Source: Streptomyces sp. CCM_MD2014 (GTDB lineage Bacteria > Actinomycetota > Actinomycetes > Streptomycetales > Streptomycetaceae). From it: a DNA stretch of 64,000 nucleotides. The notes under the pieces are model-generated. The model was not told the DNA's origin. It worked only from the letters and a program-made list of their open reading frames with translations, and ran no database searches. The DNA lies in contig NZ_CP009754.1 of assembly GCF_000772045.1 (NCBI RefSeq), forward strand, positions 3,906,001 through 3,970,000, read 5' to 3'. The translations under genes were made by a program, and so were the position numbers. Below are positions 40,275 to 48,461 of this stretch, piece by piece. How positions within the stretch are numbered: position 1 is the stretch's first letter; each line of letters opens with the position of its first letter.

Positions 40275-41702
40275 ATGCCACTGCACCACGGGCCCCACCC
40301 GCCGCAGGACGACGACCGGGAACGGCGCCGGCTCGCCGTGAACCCGTTCTACGCGACGGCGGACCCCCTCGGCGGCATGACCGAGGCCCCGCCCACGCAC
40401 CGCCTCCCTGACGCTCCCCTGCCGCCCTCGACGGCGTACCGCCTCGTGCACGACGAGCTGATGCTGGACGGCAACGCGCGGCTGAACCTGGCCACCTTCG
40501 TCACCACCTGGATGGAACCGCAGGCCGGGGTGCTGATGAGCGAGTGCCGGGACAAGAACATGATCGACAAGGACGAGTACCCGCGCACCGCCGAGCTGGA
40601 ACGGCGCTGCGTGGCGATGCTCGCCGACCTGTGGCACGCGCCCGACCCGGAGGCGGCCGTGGGCTGCTCGACGACCGGGTCGAGCGAGGCGTGCATGCTG
40701 GCCGGGCTGGCGCTGAAGCGGCGCTGGGCGCTGCGCAACGCCGACCGCTACCCGGCGAAGGACGTGCGGCCCAATCTCGTCATGGGCGTGAACGTCCAGG
40801 TCTGCTGGGAGAAGTTCTGCAACTTCTGGGAGGTGGAGGCCCGGCAGGTCCCGATGGAGGGCGAGCGCTTCCACCTGGACCCGCAGGCCGCCGCCGAGCT
40901 GTGCGACGAGAACACCATCGGGGTCGTCGGCATCCTGGGCTCCACCTTCGACGGCTCCTACGAGCCGATCGCCGAGCTGTGCGCCGCCCTGGACACCCTC
41001 CAGGAGCGGACCGGACTCGACGTCCCGGTGCACGTCGACGGGGCCTCCGGCGGCATGGTCGCGCCGTTCCTGGACGAGGACCTGGTGTGGGACTTCCGGC
41101 TGCCCCGCGTCGCCTCGATCAACACCTCGGGACACAAGTACGGGCTGGTCTACCCCGGGGTCGGCTGGGCACTGTGGCGGGACTCGGCGGCCCTTCCGGA
41201 GGAGCTGGTGTTCCGCGTGAACTACCTGGGCGGCGACATGCCGACCTTCGCGCTGAACTTCTCCCGGCCGGGCGCCCAGGTGGCGGCGCAGTACTACACG
41301 TTCCTGCGGCTGGGCCGCGAGGGGTACCGCGCCGTGCAGCAGAACGCGCGGGACATCGCCGGCTCGCTCGCGCGGGGAGTGGCCGCGCTGGGCGACTTCC
41401 GGCTGCTGACACGCGGCGACGAGCTGCCGGTGTTCGCCTTCACGACGGCCGACGACGTGACGGCGTACGACGTCTTCGACGTCTCCCGGCGGCTGCGGGA
41501 GGGCGGCTGGCTGGTGCCGGCGTACACCTTCCCGCCGCACCGCGAGGATCTGTCGGTGCTGCGGGTGGTGTGCCGCAACGGCTTCTCGGCGGACATGGCG
41601 GATCTGCTCCTGGACGACCTGGAACGGCTGCTGCCGGAGCTGCGCCGCCAGCCGCATCCGCTGACCCGGGACAAGGGGGCGGCGACCGGGTTCCACCACT
41701 GA
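40275..41702 (+). CDS. gad: Glutamate decarboxylase
   Basis: PLP enzyme forming GABA and CO2 from glutamate. 475 residues of the GadA/B class: LATFVTTWMEPQAGVLMSEC, NMIDKDEYPRTAELERRCV, VGCSTTGSSEACMLAGLAL, VHVDGASGGMVAPFL (Asp/Ala of the cofactor site) and SINTSGHKYGLVYPGVGWAL with the Schiff-base Lys. The C-terminal pH-sensing tail of E. coli GadB is not obvious. ATG 40275 has TACCGT (40262-40267) seven bases upstream and no ribosome site, so it is probably leaderless; its promoter region is shared with tipA on the opposite strand. Confidence 0.93.
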   Translation: MPLHHGPHPPQDDDRERRRLAVNPFYATADPLGGMTEAPPTHRLPDAPLPPSTAYRLVHDELMLDGNARLNLATFVTTWMEPQAGVLMSECRDKNMIDKDEYPRTAELERRCVAMLADLWHAPDPEAAVGCSTTGSSEACMLAGLALKRRWALRNADRYPAKDVRPNLVMGVNVQVCWEKFCNFWEVEARQVPMEGERFHLDPQAAAELCDENTIGVVGILGSTFDGSYEPIAELCAALDTLQERTGLDVPVHVDGASGGMVAPFLDEDLVWDFRLPRVASINTSGHKYGLVYPGVGWALWRDSAALPEELVFRVNYLGGDMPTFALNFSRPGAQVAAQYYTFLRLGREGYRAVQQNARDIAGSLARGVAALGDFRLLTRGDELPVFAFTTADDVTAYDVFDVSRRLREGGWLVPAYTFPPHREDLSVLRVVCRNGFSADMADLLLDDLERLLPELRRQPHPLTRDKGAATGFHH

Positions 41703-41827
41703 CCCGGTTCCGCGTCGACGGTGATCGCCGGTTCCCCGACCGCCCCGTCCGCTTCCTCACCGCCCGCCTCGGCGCCGGGCACCCGTCCCGCCCGTGAGCC
41801 GGGTGCCGGCAGCCGGAGTCGCCGCCC

Positions 41828-42625
41828 TCACCGGCTCAGCCGCGCGAACCTCGCCACCGCCAGCGGGAAGAACACGGCGAGCAGCGCCAGCGGCCAGGCG
41901 AGGGCGGCCCAGACGTGGCCGGACTCGCCGCCGGGGCCGCCGAAGAGGTCGCGGACGGCCGTGGCGGTCTGGGACATCGGGTTCCACTGGACGACGGTGC
42001 CCAGCCAGCCGGGCATGGAGTCGGGTGTGGCGAAGGCGTTGGAGAGGAAGCCGACCGGCCAGACCAGGATCTGCACCGCCTGCACCAGCTCGGGCTTCCC
42101 GGCCACCAGGGCCAGGAAGATGCCGATCCACAGCATGGCGAAGCGGAAGAGCAGCAGCAGGCCGACCGCGCCGAGGAAGGCGCCGGGGCCGCCGTGGGCG
42201 CGCCAGCCGAGCGCGTACCCGACGCCGGTCAGCACGGTGAGTCCGAGCGCCGACTGGAGCATGTCGGCGGCGGAACGGCCCACCAGGACCGCGCCGTTGG
42301 TCATGGGCAGCGAGCGGAAGCGGTCGACGACGCCCTTGTTGAGGTCCTGGGTGACGGCGATCATGGTGCCCTCCAGGCCGAAGGCCATGGTGAGCGCGAG
42401 CATGCCGGGGACCAGGTAGTCGACGTACTCGCCGCTCACGCCCCGGCCGCCGCCGACCAGGTAGCCGAACATCAGCAGCAGCATGACGGGGAAGACCAGG
42501 TTGACGACGACCGTCACCGGCTGCCGTCCCCAGCGGGCCAGCTCGCGGCGGGTCATGGTCCAGGAGTCGGACAGGGCGTGGTGCGCGGGACTCACGGCGG
42601 TCGTACGCACGGCGGTCGTACTCAC
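41828..42625 (-). CDS. ABC-2 type drug-export permease
   Basis: 265 residues with six predicted transmembrane helices of the DrrB/ABC-2 type (VVVNLVFPVMLLLMFGYLVG; YLVPGMLALTMAFGLEGTMI; ALGLTVLTGVGYALGW; FLGAVGLLLLFRFAMLWIGI; LVWPVGFLSNAF; ALAWPLALLAVFFPLAVARF). The signature stretch DLNKGVVDRFRSLPMTNGAVL is typical of daunorubicin-resistance permeases. GTG 42625 overlaps the stop of the ATPase gene by four bases, so both are made together. Confidence 0.9.
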   Translation of the reverse strand: MSTTAVRTTAVSPAHHALSDSWTMTRRELARWGRQPVTVVVNLVFPVMLLLMFGYLVGGGRGVSGEYVDYLVPGMLALTMAFGLEGTMIAVTQDLNKGVVDRFRSLPMTNGAVLVGRSAADMLQSALGLTVLTGVGYALGWRAHGGPGAFLGAVGLLLLFRFAMLWIGIFLALVAGKPELVQAVQILVWPVGFLSNAFATPDSMPGWLGTVVQWNPMSQTATAVRDLFGGPGGESGHVWAALAWPLALLAVFFPLAVARFARLSR

Positions 42626-43563
42626 GCGGCCTCCTTCGTGCGGTCGGTGAGGTGCAGGAACACCTCGTCCAGGGTCGGCCGGCGCAGCGCCACGTCCTCG
42701 GCCTCGATGCCGGCCTCCTCCAGCGCCCGTACGACGCCGGAGAGCGCCGCCATCCGGTCGGTGACCGGGGCGCTGACGAGCCGGCGGTCGGCGTCGACGC
42801 GGACACCGGTCAGCGGCAGCAGGGCGACGGCGGCGCCCAGTTGGCCGGCGTCGCGCAGGACGACGTCGACGCGGTCGCCGCCGGTGGCGGCCTTGAGCTC
42901 GTCCGCCGTGCCGTCCGCGACGACCCGGCCGGCGTCCACGACGGAGATGCGGTCGGCGAGCTGGTCGGCCTCCTCCAGGTACTGGGTGGTGAGCAGGACC
43001 GTCGTACCGGCACCGACCAGGGAGCGGACCGAGTCCCACACCTCCGCGCGGCCGCGCGGGTCCAGACCGGTGGTGGGTTCGTCCAGGAAGAGGACCTCCG
43101 GTTCGGTGATGAGGGACGCGGCCAGGTCCAGGCGGCGGCGCATGCCTCCGCTGTAGGCACTGACCGGTTTGCGTCCGGTGTCGGCGAGGTCGAAGCGCGC
43201 GAGCAGTTCGTCGGCACGCGCGCGTGCCCTCCGGGCGCCGAGGTGGTGGAGGCGGCCGAACATCTCCAGGTTCTGCCGGCCGCCCAGTTCCTCGTCGAGC
43301 GCCGCGTGCTGGCCGAGCAGGCCGATGCGCAGCCGCACGGCGTACGCCTCGGCGACGACGTCGTGTCCGGCCACCTCGACACGGCCCGCGTCCGGCCGCA
43401 GCAGCGTGGACAGGATGCGGACCAGGGTCGTCTTGCCGGCTCCGTTCGGGCCCAGCACGCCGTGCACCGTGCCGCGCGTGACGGTCAGGTCGAGCCCGTC
43501 CAGTGCGTTCTTGCCGCCGTACCTCTTGCGTGCGCCTTCGACGGTGATCGCCGTGTCGGCCAC
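42622..43563 (-). CDS. DrrA-type ABC transporter ATP-binding protein
   Basis: 313 residues: Walker A GVLGPNGAGKTTLVRIL, Q-loop GLLGQHAALDEEL, signature YSGGMRRRLDLAASL, Walker B EVLFLDEPTTGLDPRG, switch His-region replaced by LLTTQYLEEADQLADRI, and the C-terminal ~75-residue DrrA extension ending RRPTLDEVFLHLT. GTG 43563 was chosen because GGGGGAG lies five bases upstream; GTG 43569 would overlap the ribosome site. Cotranscribed with the permease. A PadR regulator gene lies directly upstream with operator-like repeats in between. Confidence 0.92.
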   Translation of the reverse strand: MADTAITVEGARKRYGGKNALDGLDLTVTRGTVHGVLGPNGAGKTTLVRILSTLLRPDAGRVEVAGHDVVAEAYAVRLRIGLLGQHAALDEELGGRQNLEMFGRLHHLGARRARARADELLARFDLADTGRKPVSAYSGGMRRRLDLAASLITEPEVLFLDEPTTGLDPRGRAEVWDSVRSLVGAGTTVLLTTQYLEEADQLADRISVVDAGRVVADGTADELKAATGGDRVDVVLRDAGQLGAAVALLPLTGVRVDADRRLVSAPVTDRMAALSGVVRALEEAGIEAEDVALRRPTLDEVFLHLTDRTKEAA

Positions 43564-43580
43564 TGCCACTCCCCCTTCGC

Positions 43581-43660
43581 GCTCTCTCCGGGAGAGAGCT
43601 AGCCAAATTTGACTACCGGCCGACGAAGGTATGCCCTCGACCTCTCTTAGTCAAACTTGA
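43581..43660 (-). promoter_or_regulatory. Operator cluster upstream of the ABC exporter
   Basis: Between the PadR stop and the ATPase start: a hairpin GCTCTCTC/GAGAGAGC (43581-43588, 43592-43599), a palindrome CAAATTTG (43604-43611) within CCAAATTTGACTA, and TAGTCAAACTTGA (43648-43660). The last two form an inverted pair sharing TAGTCAAA and are each partly self-symmetric, consistent with PadR binding. Confidence 0.55.
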
Positions 43661-44302
43661 TTAGCGAGCATCCCCGTAGTGGGGCCGCCCCGCCCCGAAG
43701 GGGTTCTCCTCGCCCTCGGCCAGCACACCGACGAACGGCTCGCCCTCGCCTGCGAAGGTGTACGCGCCGCCCCGGACGCGTTCGATGAGGCCGCGGGTCC
43801 ACTCGGCGCCGGAGTCGGCCGAGTGGACCCAGTAGTTCATGATCTCGCCGATGTGCCCGTACTGGCCGGGCCCCTCCGCGGGCATGTAGTACTCGGTGAC
43901 GGCGGCACGCCACTCCTCGATCTTCCGCACCCGCTCCTCCAGGAGCGCCAGGGCCTCCTCGCGCGGCAGGTCGACCATGAAGCCGAGCGCCGCGGTGAGC
44001 ACGTCCGGCCGCTGGTCGTATGCGGTGAGGTAGTCGCGGAGCAGCGCGAGGTACTCCTCGGTGCCCTGCTCCGTGATCTCGTACTCCACGCGCGGCGGCC
44101 CGCCCGCCGTGGACGGCGCGATCTCGTGCGCGAGGAGCAGTCCCTGCTTCGCCATCTGCTTCAGCGCGTGGTAGATCGAGCCGGGCTTGGCGTTGGACCA
44201 CTCGTGCGCGCCCCAGTACTCCAGGTCGTTGCGCACCTGGTAGCCGTGGGCCCGCCCGTGCTGGCGGACGGCGCCGAGCACGAGGAGACGGATCGCTGAC
44301 AT
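43661..44302 (-). CDS. PadR-family transcriptional regulator
   Basis: 213 residues. N-terminal PadR winged helix (IRLLVLGAVRQHGRAHGYQV, SIYHALKQMAKQGLLLAHEI, RVEYEITEQGTEEYLALLRD) and a C-terminal helical dimerisation region (EALALLEERVRKIEEWRAAV). PadR repressors commonly control a neighbouring drug exporter; here the ABC pair lies downstream on the same strand. ATG 44302 has GGAGG one base away and a TAGGCT hexamer (44309-44314) six bases upstream, so a leaderless start is likely. The 71 bases to the aldehyde dehydrogenase stop are empty. Confidence 0.92.
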   Translation of the reverse strand: MSAIRLLVLGAVRQHGRAHGYQVRNDLEYWGAHEWSNAKPGSIYHALKQMAKQGLLLAHEIAPSTAGGPPRVEYEITEQGTEEYLALLRDYLTAYDQRPDVLTAALGFMVDLPREEALALLEERVRKIEEWRAAVTEYYMPAEGPGQYGHIGEIMNYWVHSADSGAEWTRGLIERVRGGAYTFAGEGEPFVGVLAEGEENPFGAGRPHYGDAR

Positions 44303-44373
44303 GCCTCCAGCCTATGACCCGCCCGTCGCGCCCCCGCGCCGGCGTCCGCGCGCGGCGGGCGTCGGAACGCGCC

Positions 44374-45834
44374 TCAGAACGGGAAGCCGCTGCGCCCGTG
44401 CTGCACCGAGATCCACTTCTGGGTGGTGAAGGCGTCCAGCATGGTGTCGCCGTTGAGGCGGCCGAGGCCGGAGTGCTTCTCGCCGCCGAAGGGGACGATC
44501 GGCTCGTCGTGCACGGTGCCGTCGTTCACGTGGAACATCCCGGTGTCGATCCGCTTGGCGAACGCGACACCCCGCTCGACGTCGCCCGTGTGCACGGCGC
44601 CGCTCAGCCCGTACGGCGTGTCGTTGACCAGGCGCACGGCCTCCTCCTCGCCGTCGAAGGGGACGAGGAAGGCGACCGGGCCGAAGACCTCCTGCTTCAG
44701 CAGCGCGGAGTCGGCGGGCAGGCCGGTGAGGACCGAGGGCTCGACCAGGTTGTCCGTGCCCGAGCCGCGCACCAGGGCGGTGGCGCCCTCGGCGAGCGCC
44801 TGCTCGACCACGCCGGAGAGCGCGTCCGCCTGCGAGGAGTTGATCACCGGGCCGATGACGGTGGCCGGGTCGCGCGGGTCGCCGGCCTTGAGGGTCTTCA
44901 CCTTGGCGACGAACTTCTCGGTGAACTCGTCGGCCACCGCCCGGTCGACCAGCACGCGGTTGGCGGCCATGCAGACCTGGCCCTGGTGGACGTAGCGGCT
45001 GAAGACGGCCGCGTCGACCGCGTAGTCGACGTCGGCGTCGTCGAGGACCACCAGGGCGCTGTTGCCGCCCAGTTCGAGGACGGAGCGCTTGAAGTTCGCG
45101 GCGCAGACGGTGGCCACGTGGCGGCCCACCTTGTCGGAGCCGGTGAAGGAGATCACCTTCGGCACCGGGTGCTCGATGAAGGCGTCGCCGATCTCCGCGA
45201 TGTCGGTGACCACGACGTTGAGCAGGCCGCCCGGCAGTCCGGCGTCCTGAAGGATCTTCGCGACCAGCGTGCCGCCGACGATCGGCGTGTTCTGGTGCGG
45301 CTTGAGGACGACGCCGTTGCCCAGGGCGAGGGCCGGGGCGACCGACTTCAGGGAGAGCAGGAAGGGGAAGTTGAACGGGCTGATGACGCCCACGACGCCG
45401 ACCGGCACGCGGTAGACGCGGTTCTCCTTGCCGTCGACGGGCGAGGGGATGATCCGCCCCTCGGGCGCCAGCGCCAGGTGGACCGCCTCGCGCAGGAACT
45501 CCTTGGCGAGGTGCAGTTCGAAGGCGGCCTTGAGACGGGTGCCGCCCAGCTCGGCGACGATGGCCTCGCCGATCTCCTCCTCGCGCTCCTCCACCAGGCG
45601 CAGCGCCTTCTCGAACACCGCGCGGCGCGCGTAGGGGTTCGTCGCGGCCCACTGCTTCTGCGCGCGCTCGGCGGCCCGGTAGGCGGCGTCGACCTCGTCG
45701 ACGGTGGCTATCGTGATCGAGGCGAGCTTCTCGTTGTCGTACGGGTTGAAGTCGATGATGTCCCAGGAGCCGGTGCCCGGGCGCCACTCGCCGTCGATGT
45801 ACTGCTGGGCGAGGTCGGTGAAGTACGACGACAT
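44374..45834 (-). CDS. NAD(P)-dependent aldehyde dehydrogenase
   Basis: 486 residues, full-length ALDH superfamily enzyme oxidising an aldehyde to the acid. Seen: VGVISPFNFPFLLSLKSVAP (cofactor region), VLKPHQNTPIVGG, FTGSDKVGRHVA, catalytic Glu in LELGGNSALVVLDDAD, catalytic Cys in YVHQGQVCMAANRVLVD, and KQEVFGPVAFLVPFDGEEEA. The pattern resembles vanillin/benzaldehyde dehydrogenases, but substrate cannot be fixed from sequence. ATG 45834 follows GAGG at six bases. The open frame continues upstream to 45897 without homology. Monocistronic by spacing. Confidence 0.92.
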   Translation of the reverse strand: MSSYFTDLAQQYIDGEWRPGTGSWDIIDFNPYDNEKLASITIATVDEVDAAYRAAERAQKQWAATNPYARRAVFEKALRLVEEREEEIGEAIVAELGGTRLKAAFELHLAKEFLREAVHLALAPEGRIIPSPVDGKENRVYRVPVGVVGVISPFNFPFLLSLKSVAPALALGNGVVLKPHQNTPIVGGTLVAKILQDAGLPGGLLNVVVTDIAEIGDAFIEHPVPKVISFTGSDKVGRHVATVCAANFKRSVLELGGNSALVVLDDADVDYAVDAAVFSRYVHQGQVCMAANRVLVDRAVADEFTEKFVAKVKTLKAGDPRDPATVIGPVINSSQADALSGVVEQALAEGATALVRGSGTDNLVEPSVLTGLPADSALLKQEVFGPVAFLVPFDGEEEAVRLVNDTPYGLSGAVHTGDVERGVAFAKRIDTGMFHVNDGTVHDEPIVPFGGEKHSGLGRLNGDTMLDAFTTQKWISVQHGRSGFPF

Positions 45835-45909
45835 GAGAACCCTCAATCCCCTCAACTGCCGCAGCCGCCGCGAGCGAGCCGCCTGATTGAGCGTCATCGT
45901 ACTTATGTT

Positions 45910-46770
45910 TCAGGAGAGTTGAAGGAGTCCTCGCAGAAGGTCCCGGCTCTCGTCCGGGCCCGGGCTGTCCTGCTGGAGTTCCTTCAGCGCCGTCTCGTAC
46001 TGGGTGACGTCCTCCTGCTTGTCCAGGTACAGCGCACTGGTCAGCTGCTCCAGGTAGACGACGTCCGAGAGGTCGGACTCGGGGAAGCTGAGGAGCGTGA
46101 ACGCGCCACTCTCGCCGGAGTGCCCGCCGAAGCCGAACGGCATGACCTGGAGGCGCACATTGGGGCGTTCGGACATCTCGATCAGGTGCTGCAGCTGGCC
46201 GCGCATCACCTCGCGGTCGCCGTACGGACGGCGCAGGGCGGCCTCGTCGAGCACGATGTGGAATTCGGGGGCGTTCTCCGCGACCAGGCGCTTCTGCCGC
46301 TCCAGGCGCAGCGCCACCCGCCGCTCGACGTCCGCCTCGCCGGCGCCCTTCATGCCGCGGCGGACCACCGCGCGGGCGTACTCCTCGGTCTGCAGCAGTC
46401 CGTGCACGAACTGCACCTCGTAGACCCGGATCAGCGAGGCGGCGCCCTCCAGGCCCACATAGGTGGGGAACCAGCTGGGCAGCACGTCGGAGTAACTGTG
46501 CCACCAGCCCGCGACATTGGCCTCCTTGGCCAGGGAGAGCAGGGAGGCTCGCTCCTGCTCGTCCGTGATGCCGTAAAGGGTCAACAGGTCTTCGACGTCC
46601 CTGGTCTTGAAGCTCACCCGGCCCAGCTCCATCCGGCTGATCTTCGACTCCGAGGCGCGGATCGAGTAGCCCGCCGCCTCTCGCGTGATCCCCCGCGTCT
46701 CACGCAGTCGCCTGAGTTGTGATCCGAGCAGCATGCGCCGCACCACCGATCCGGGCTCTCCCGCGCTCAC
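45910..46770 (-). CDS. XRE-family regulator with DUF5753 domain
   Basis: 286 residues. N-terminal helix-turn-helix (LGSQLRRLRETRGITREAAG..IRASESKISRMELGRVSFK, residues ~18-60) and the C-terminal DUF5753 domain (LIRVYEVQFVHGLLQTEEYA, RVALRLERQKRLVAENAPEF, HIVLDEAALRRPYGDREVMR, LQVMPFGFGGHSGESGAFTL). This WhiJ/AbaA-like family works with small DUF397 proteins and HATPase anti-sigma-like proteins in streptomycete development and antibiotic control; both partners lie next door. GTG 46770 has GGGGAGG nine bases upstream and was preferred to TTG 46788. Confidence 0.92.
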   Translation of the reverse strand: MSAGEPGSVVRRMLLGSQLRRLRETRGITREAAGYSIRASESKISRMELGRVSFKTRDVEDLLTLYGITDEQERASLLSLAKEANVAGWWHSYSDVLPSWFPTYVGLEGAASLIRVYEVQFVHGLLQTEEYARAVVRRGMKGAGEADVERRVALRLERQKRLVAENAPEFHIVLDEAALRRPYGDREVMRGQLQHLIEMSERPNVRLQVMPFGFGGHSGESGAFTLLSFPESDLSDVVYLEQLTSALYLDKQEDVTQYETALKELQQDSPGPDESRDLLRGLLQLS

Positions 46771-46988
46771 GTTCGCCAGCCTCCCCAACCGTCTTCAGGG
46801 GCCGAAGTCTGCCACTAAAACACTCCGAGCAGTACTCGTCCGGTTACGGAAACGGAATCGAGCCAAAGGAAACGTGCAAGATCCTGCACACGGTCGGCCG
46901 GATCCGGCCGTCGAAGGAGATGAAGAGGAGGCGAAGATGACGGAAAAATTGACCAACAAGCGGTACGGGCAGGTCCATTTCGGTCACC

Positions 46989-47015
46989 TGCACGTGCATC
47001 TGCCCTTGCATCTGC
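46989..47015 (+). promoter_or_regulatory. 27-base element, copy 1 (upstream of HATPase gene)
   Basis: Two half-sites, TGCACGTGCATCTGC (46989-47003) and TTGCATCTGC (47006-47015). The inverted copy at 47994-48020 is identical at 24 of 27 positions. It lies in the 320-base divergent region between the XRE and HATPase genes and is a candidate XRE-protein operator. Confidence 0.6.
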
Positions 47016-47091
47016 GGTACGCATCCGAAACCATGGTCCCCGCACCACCGCGCCGCATCGCTACGACCGCGAATTCCCGGGAGTGCCTCGC

Positions 47092-47577
47092 ATGGGGACG
47101 AATGGATCGACCATGCTCGAGCCGTTACGGCAGGGCCTTCCGCCACTCGACCCCGCAGCCGTGTCGAACGCCGCGTCCTGCGCCCTGCCGCCCCGTTACG
47201 AAGCGGTGCGCGAGGCCCGGCGGTTCACCCGCAGAACACTCGACGGCTGGGACACCGGCGACCGCTTCGACGACATCTGCCTGGTGGTCTCCGAACTCGT
47301 CACCAACGCCCTGCGGCACGCACTCCCCGCGGACTCCCCGCGCCACGACGAGCAGCACGGTCCCGTACGGCTGCATCTGATGCGCTGGACGGAACGGCTG
47401 GTGTGCGCGGTGCGCGACCCCAGCCACGACAGTCCGGTGGCCCGCGAGACGGACGACTTCTCGGCGGAGTCGGGCCGAGGCCTGTTCCTCGTCGACTCCT
47501 TCAGCGACAGCTGGGGCTGGCACCCGCTCGCCGGGACGCTCAACGGCAAGGTGGTCTGGGCGCTGTTCCGGATCTAG
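47092..47577 (+). CDS. HATPase-fold (anti-sigma-factor-like) regulatory protein
   Basis: 161 residues with a single GHKL/HATPase_c domain: FDDICLVVSELVTNALRHAL (N-box), RLHLMRWTERLVCAVRDPSH (D-box, here Asp-Pro), and SAESGRGLFLVDSFSDSWGW (G-box), ending LNGKVVWALFRI. It lacks a histidine-phosphotransfer domain, so it belongs to the SpoIIAB/RsbW-like kinases that accompany XRE-DUF397 systems. ATG 47092 lies eight bases after GGGAG; GTG 47083 is in frame but overlaps that site. A second strong ribosome site and ATG at 46937 start a different frame. Confidence 0.88.
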   Translation: MGTNGSTMLEPLRQGLPPLDPAAVSNAASCALPPRYEAVREARRFTRRTLDGWDTGDRFDDICLVVSELVTNALRHALPADSPRHDEQHGPVRLHLMRWTERLVCAVRDPSHDSPVARETDDFSAESGRGLFLVDSFSDSWGWHPLAGTLNGKVVWALFRI

Positions 47578-47656
47578 CCGGAGACAGGGCGGCCCGGCTG
47601 CGGACCGGCCGTCGGCCCATCGGGCCTTCAACCTGTCGGCCCTCGGCCCTCAGCCC

Positions 47657-47950
47657 TCAGCCCGCGATCAGGTGGTCGAACTCGCCGTCCTTGACGCCCA
47701 GCAGCATGGCCTCGATCTCGGCCCGCGTGTAGACGAGCGCGGGCCCGTCCGGGAAGCGGGAGTTGCGCACCGCCACCGCACCGTCGGGCAGACGCGCGAA
47801 CTCCACGCACGAGCCCTGCGAGTTGCTGCGCCGGCTCTTCTGCCAGGCCGCATCGTGCAACTGCGTGGCGGCCATGCCGTTGTACACGTCGTACACGTCG
47901 TGGTCCACAGGTCGCTCCCCGGTGGCTGGTGCACTGGCTGATGTGGCCAT
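47657..47950 (-). CDS. DUF397 small regulatory protein
   Basis: 97 residues. The DUF397 domain is complete: WQKSRRSNSQGSCVEFARLP, GAVAVRNSRFPDGPALVYTR, AEIEAMLLGVKDGEFDHLI. DUF397 proteins pair with XRE/DUF5753 regulators and modulate their DNA binding. ATG 47950 (MATSASAPATG) is given; TTG 47965 is a possible earlier start. Convergent with the HATPase gene, 79 empty bases between. A copy of the 27-base element lies about 45 bases upstream of its start. Confidence 0.85.
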   Translation of the reverse strand: MATSASAPATGERPVDHDVYDVYNGMAATQLHDAAWQKSRRSNSQGSCVEFARLPDGAVAVRNSRFPDGPALVYTRAEIEAMLLGVKDGEFDHLIAG

Positions 47951-47993
47951 TGATGCAGTGGTCAACTGATCCGGATCATAACCCTGTTCACGT

Positions 47994-48020
47994 GCAGATG
48001 CATGAGCAAATGCACGTGCA
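47994..48020 (-). promoter_or_regulatory. 27-base element, copy 2 (upstream of DUF397 gene)
   Basis: Read on the minus strand: TGCACGTGCATTTGC then TCATGCATCTGC. It is the inverted counterpart of 46989-47015 with three differences and lies upstream of the DUF397 gene, so the two copies bracket the HATPase-DUF397 pair. Confidence 0.6.
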
Positions 48021-48143
48021 CGCGCGGTGCTCCCGCGGTTACAGCTTTGACGACCGCTTTACCGAGCCCTGCCCTCTACGACGCCGGGTCCCGGGAAGTC
48101 GTTCCCGCATGTGCCCCCGAATTCGAAGAATATGCAACAACAT

Positions 48144-48192
48144 GCGACACCACCGGGGCCCGGCCGCTAAGGGCGGGCCCCGGTGGTGTCGC
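48144..48192 (-). terminator. Terminator of the zinc-independent ribosomal operon
   Basis: Perfect 19-base arms (48144-48162 and 48174-48192, GCGACACCACCGGGGCCCG and complement) with an 11-base loop, 25 bases after the rpsR stop. The remainder of 47951-48217 contains no supportable gene. Confidence 0.88.
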
Positions 48193-48217
48193 CGGTGCGC
48201 GGGGTACGGCGGGCCGG

Positions 48218-48457
48218 TCAGCGGGTGCCGTACGGCAGCAGCGCCATCTCGCGCGCGTTCTTGATCGCCCTGGCCAGCTGCCGCTGCTGCTGGGACGTCA
48301 CGCGGGTGACGCGACGGCTGCGGATCTTGCCGCGGTCGGAGATGAACTTCCGCAGCAGCTCGGTGTCCTTGTAGTCGATGTACGTCACCCCCGCCCGGTC
48401 CAGCGGGTTGGGGCGCTGCCGGGCGGACACGCGCTCGTTCTTACGGGGTCGGGGCAT
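48218..48457 (-). CDS. rpsR: 30S ribosomal protein S18, cysteine-free paralogue
   Basis: 79 residues: RPNPLDRAGVTYIDYKDTEL, LRKFISDRGKIRSRRVTRVT and QQQRQLARAIKNAREMALLPYG are the conserved S18 core. No Cys is present, marking it as the zinc-independent (C-minus) paralogue that replaces the normal S18 under zinc starvation. ATG 48457, four bases after the COG0523 gene. Last gene of the minus-strand half of a Zur-type island and followed by a strong terminator. Confidence 0.96.
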   Translation of the reverse strand: MPRPRKNERVSARQRPNPLDRAGVTYIDYKDTELLRKFISDRGKIRSRRVTRVTSQQQRQLARAIKNAREMALLPYGTR

Positions 48458-48461
48458 CGGG

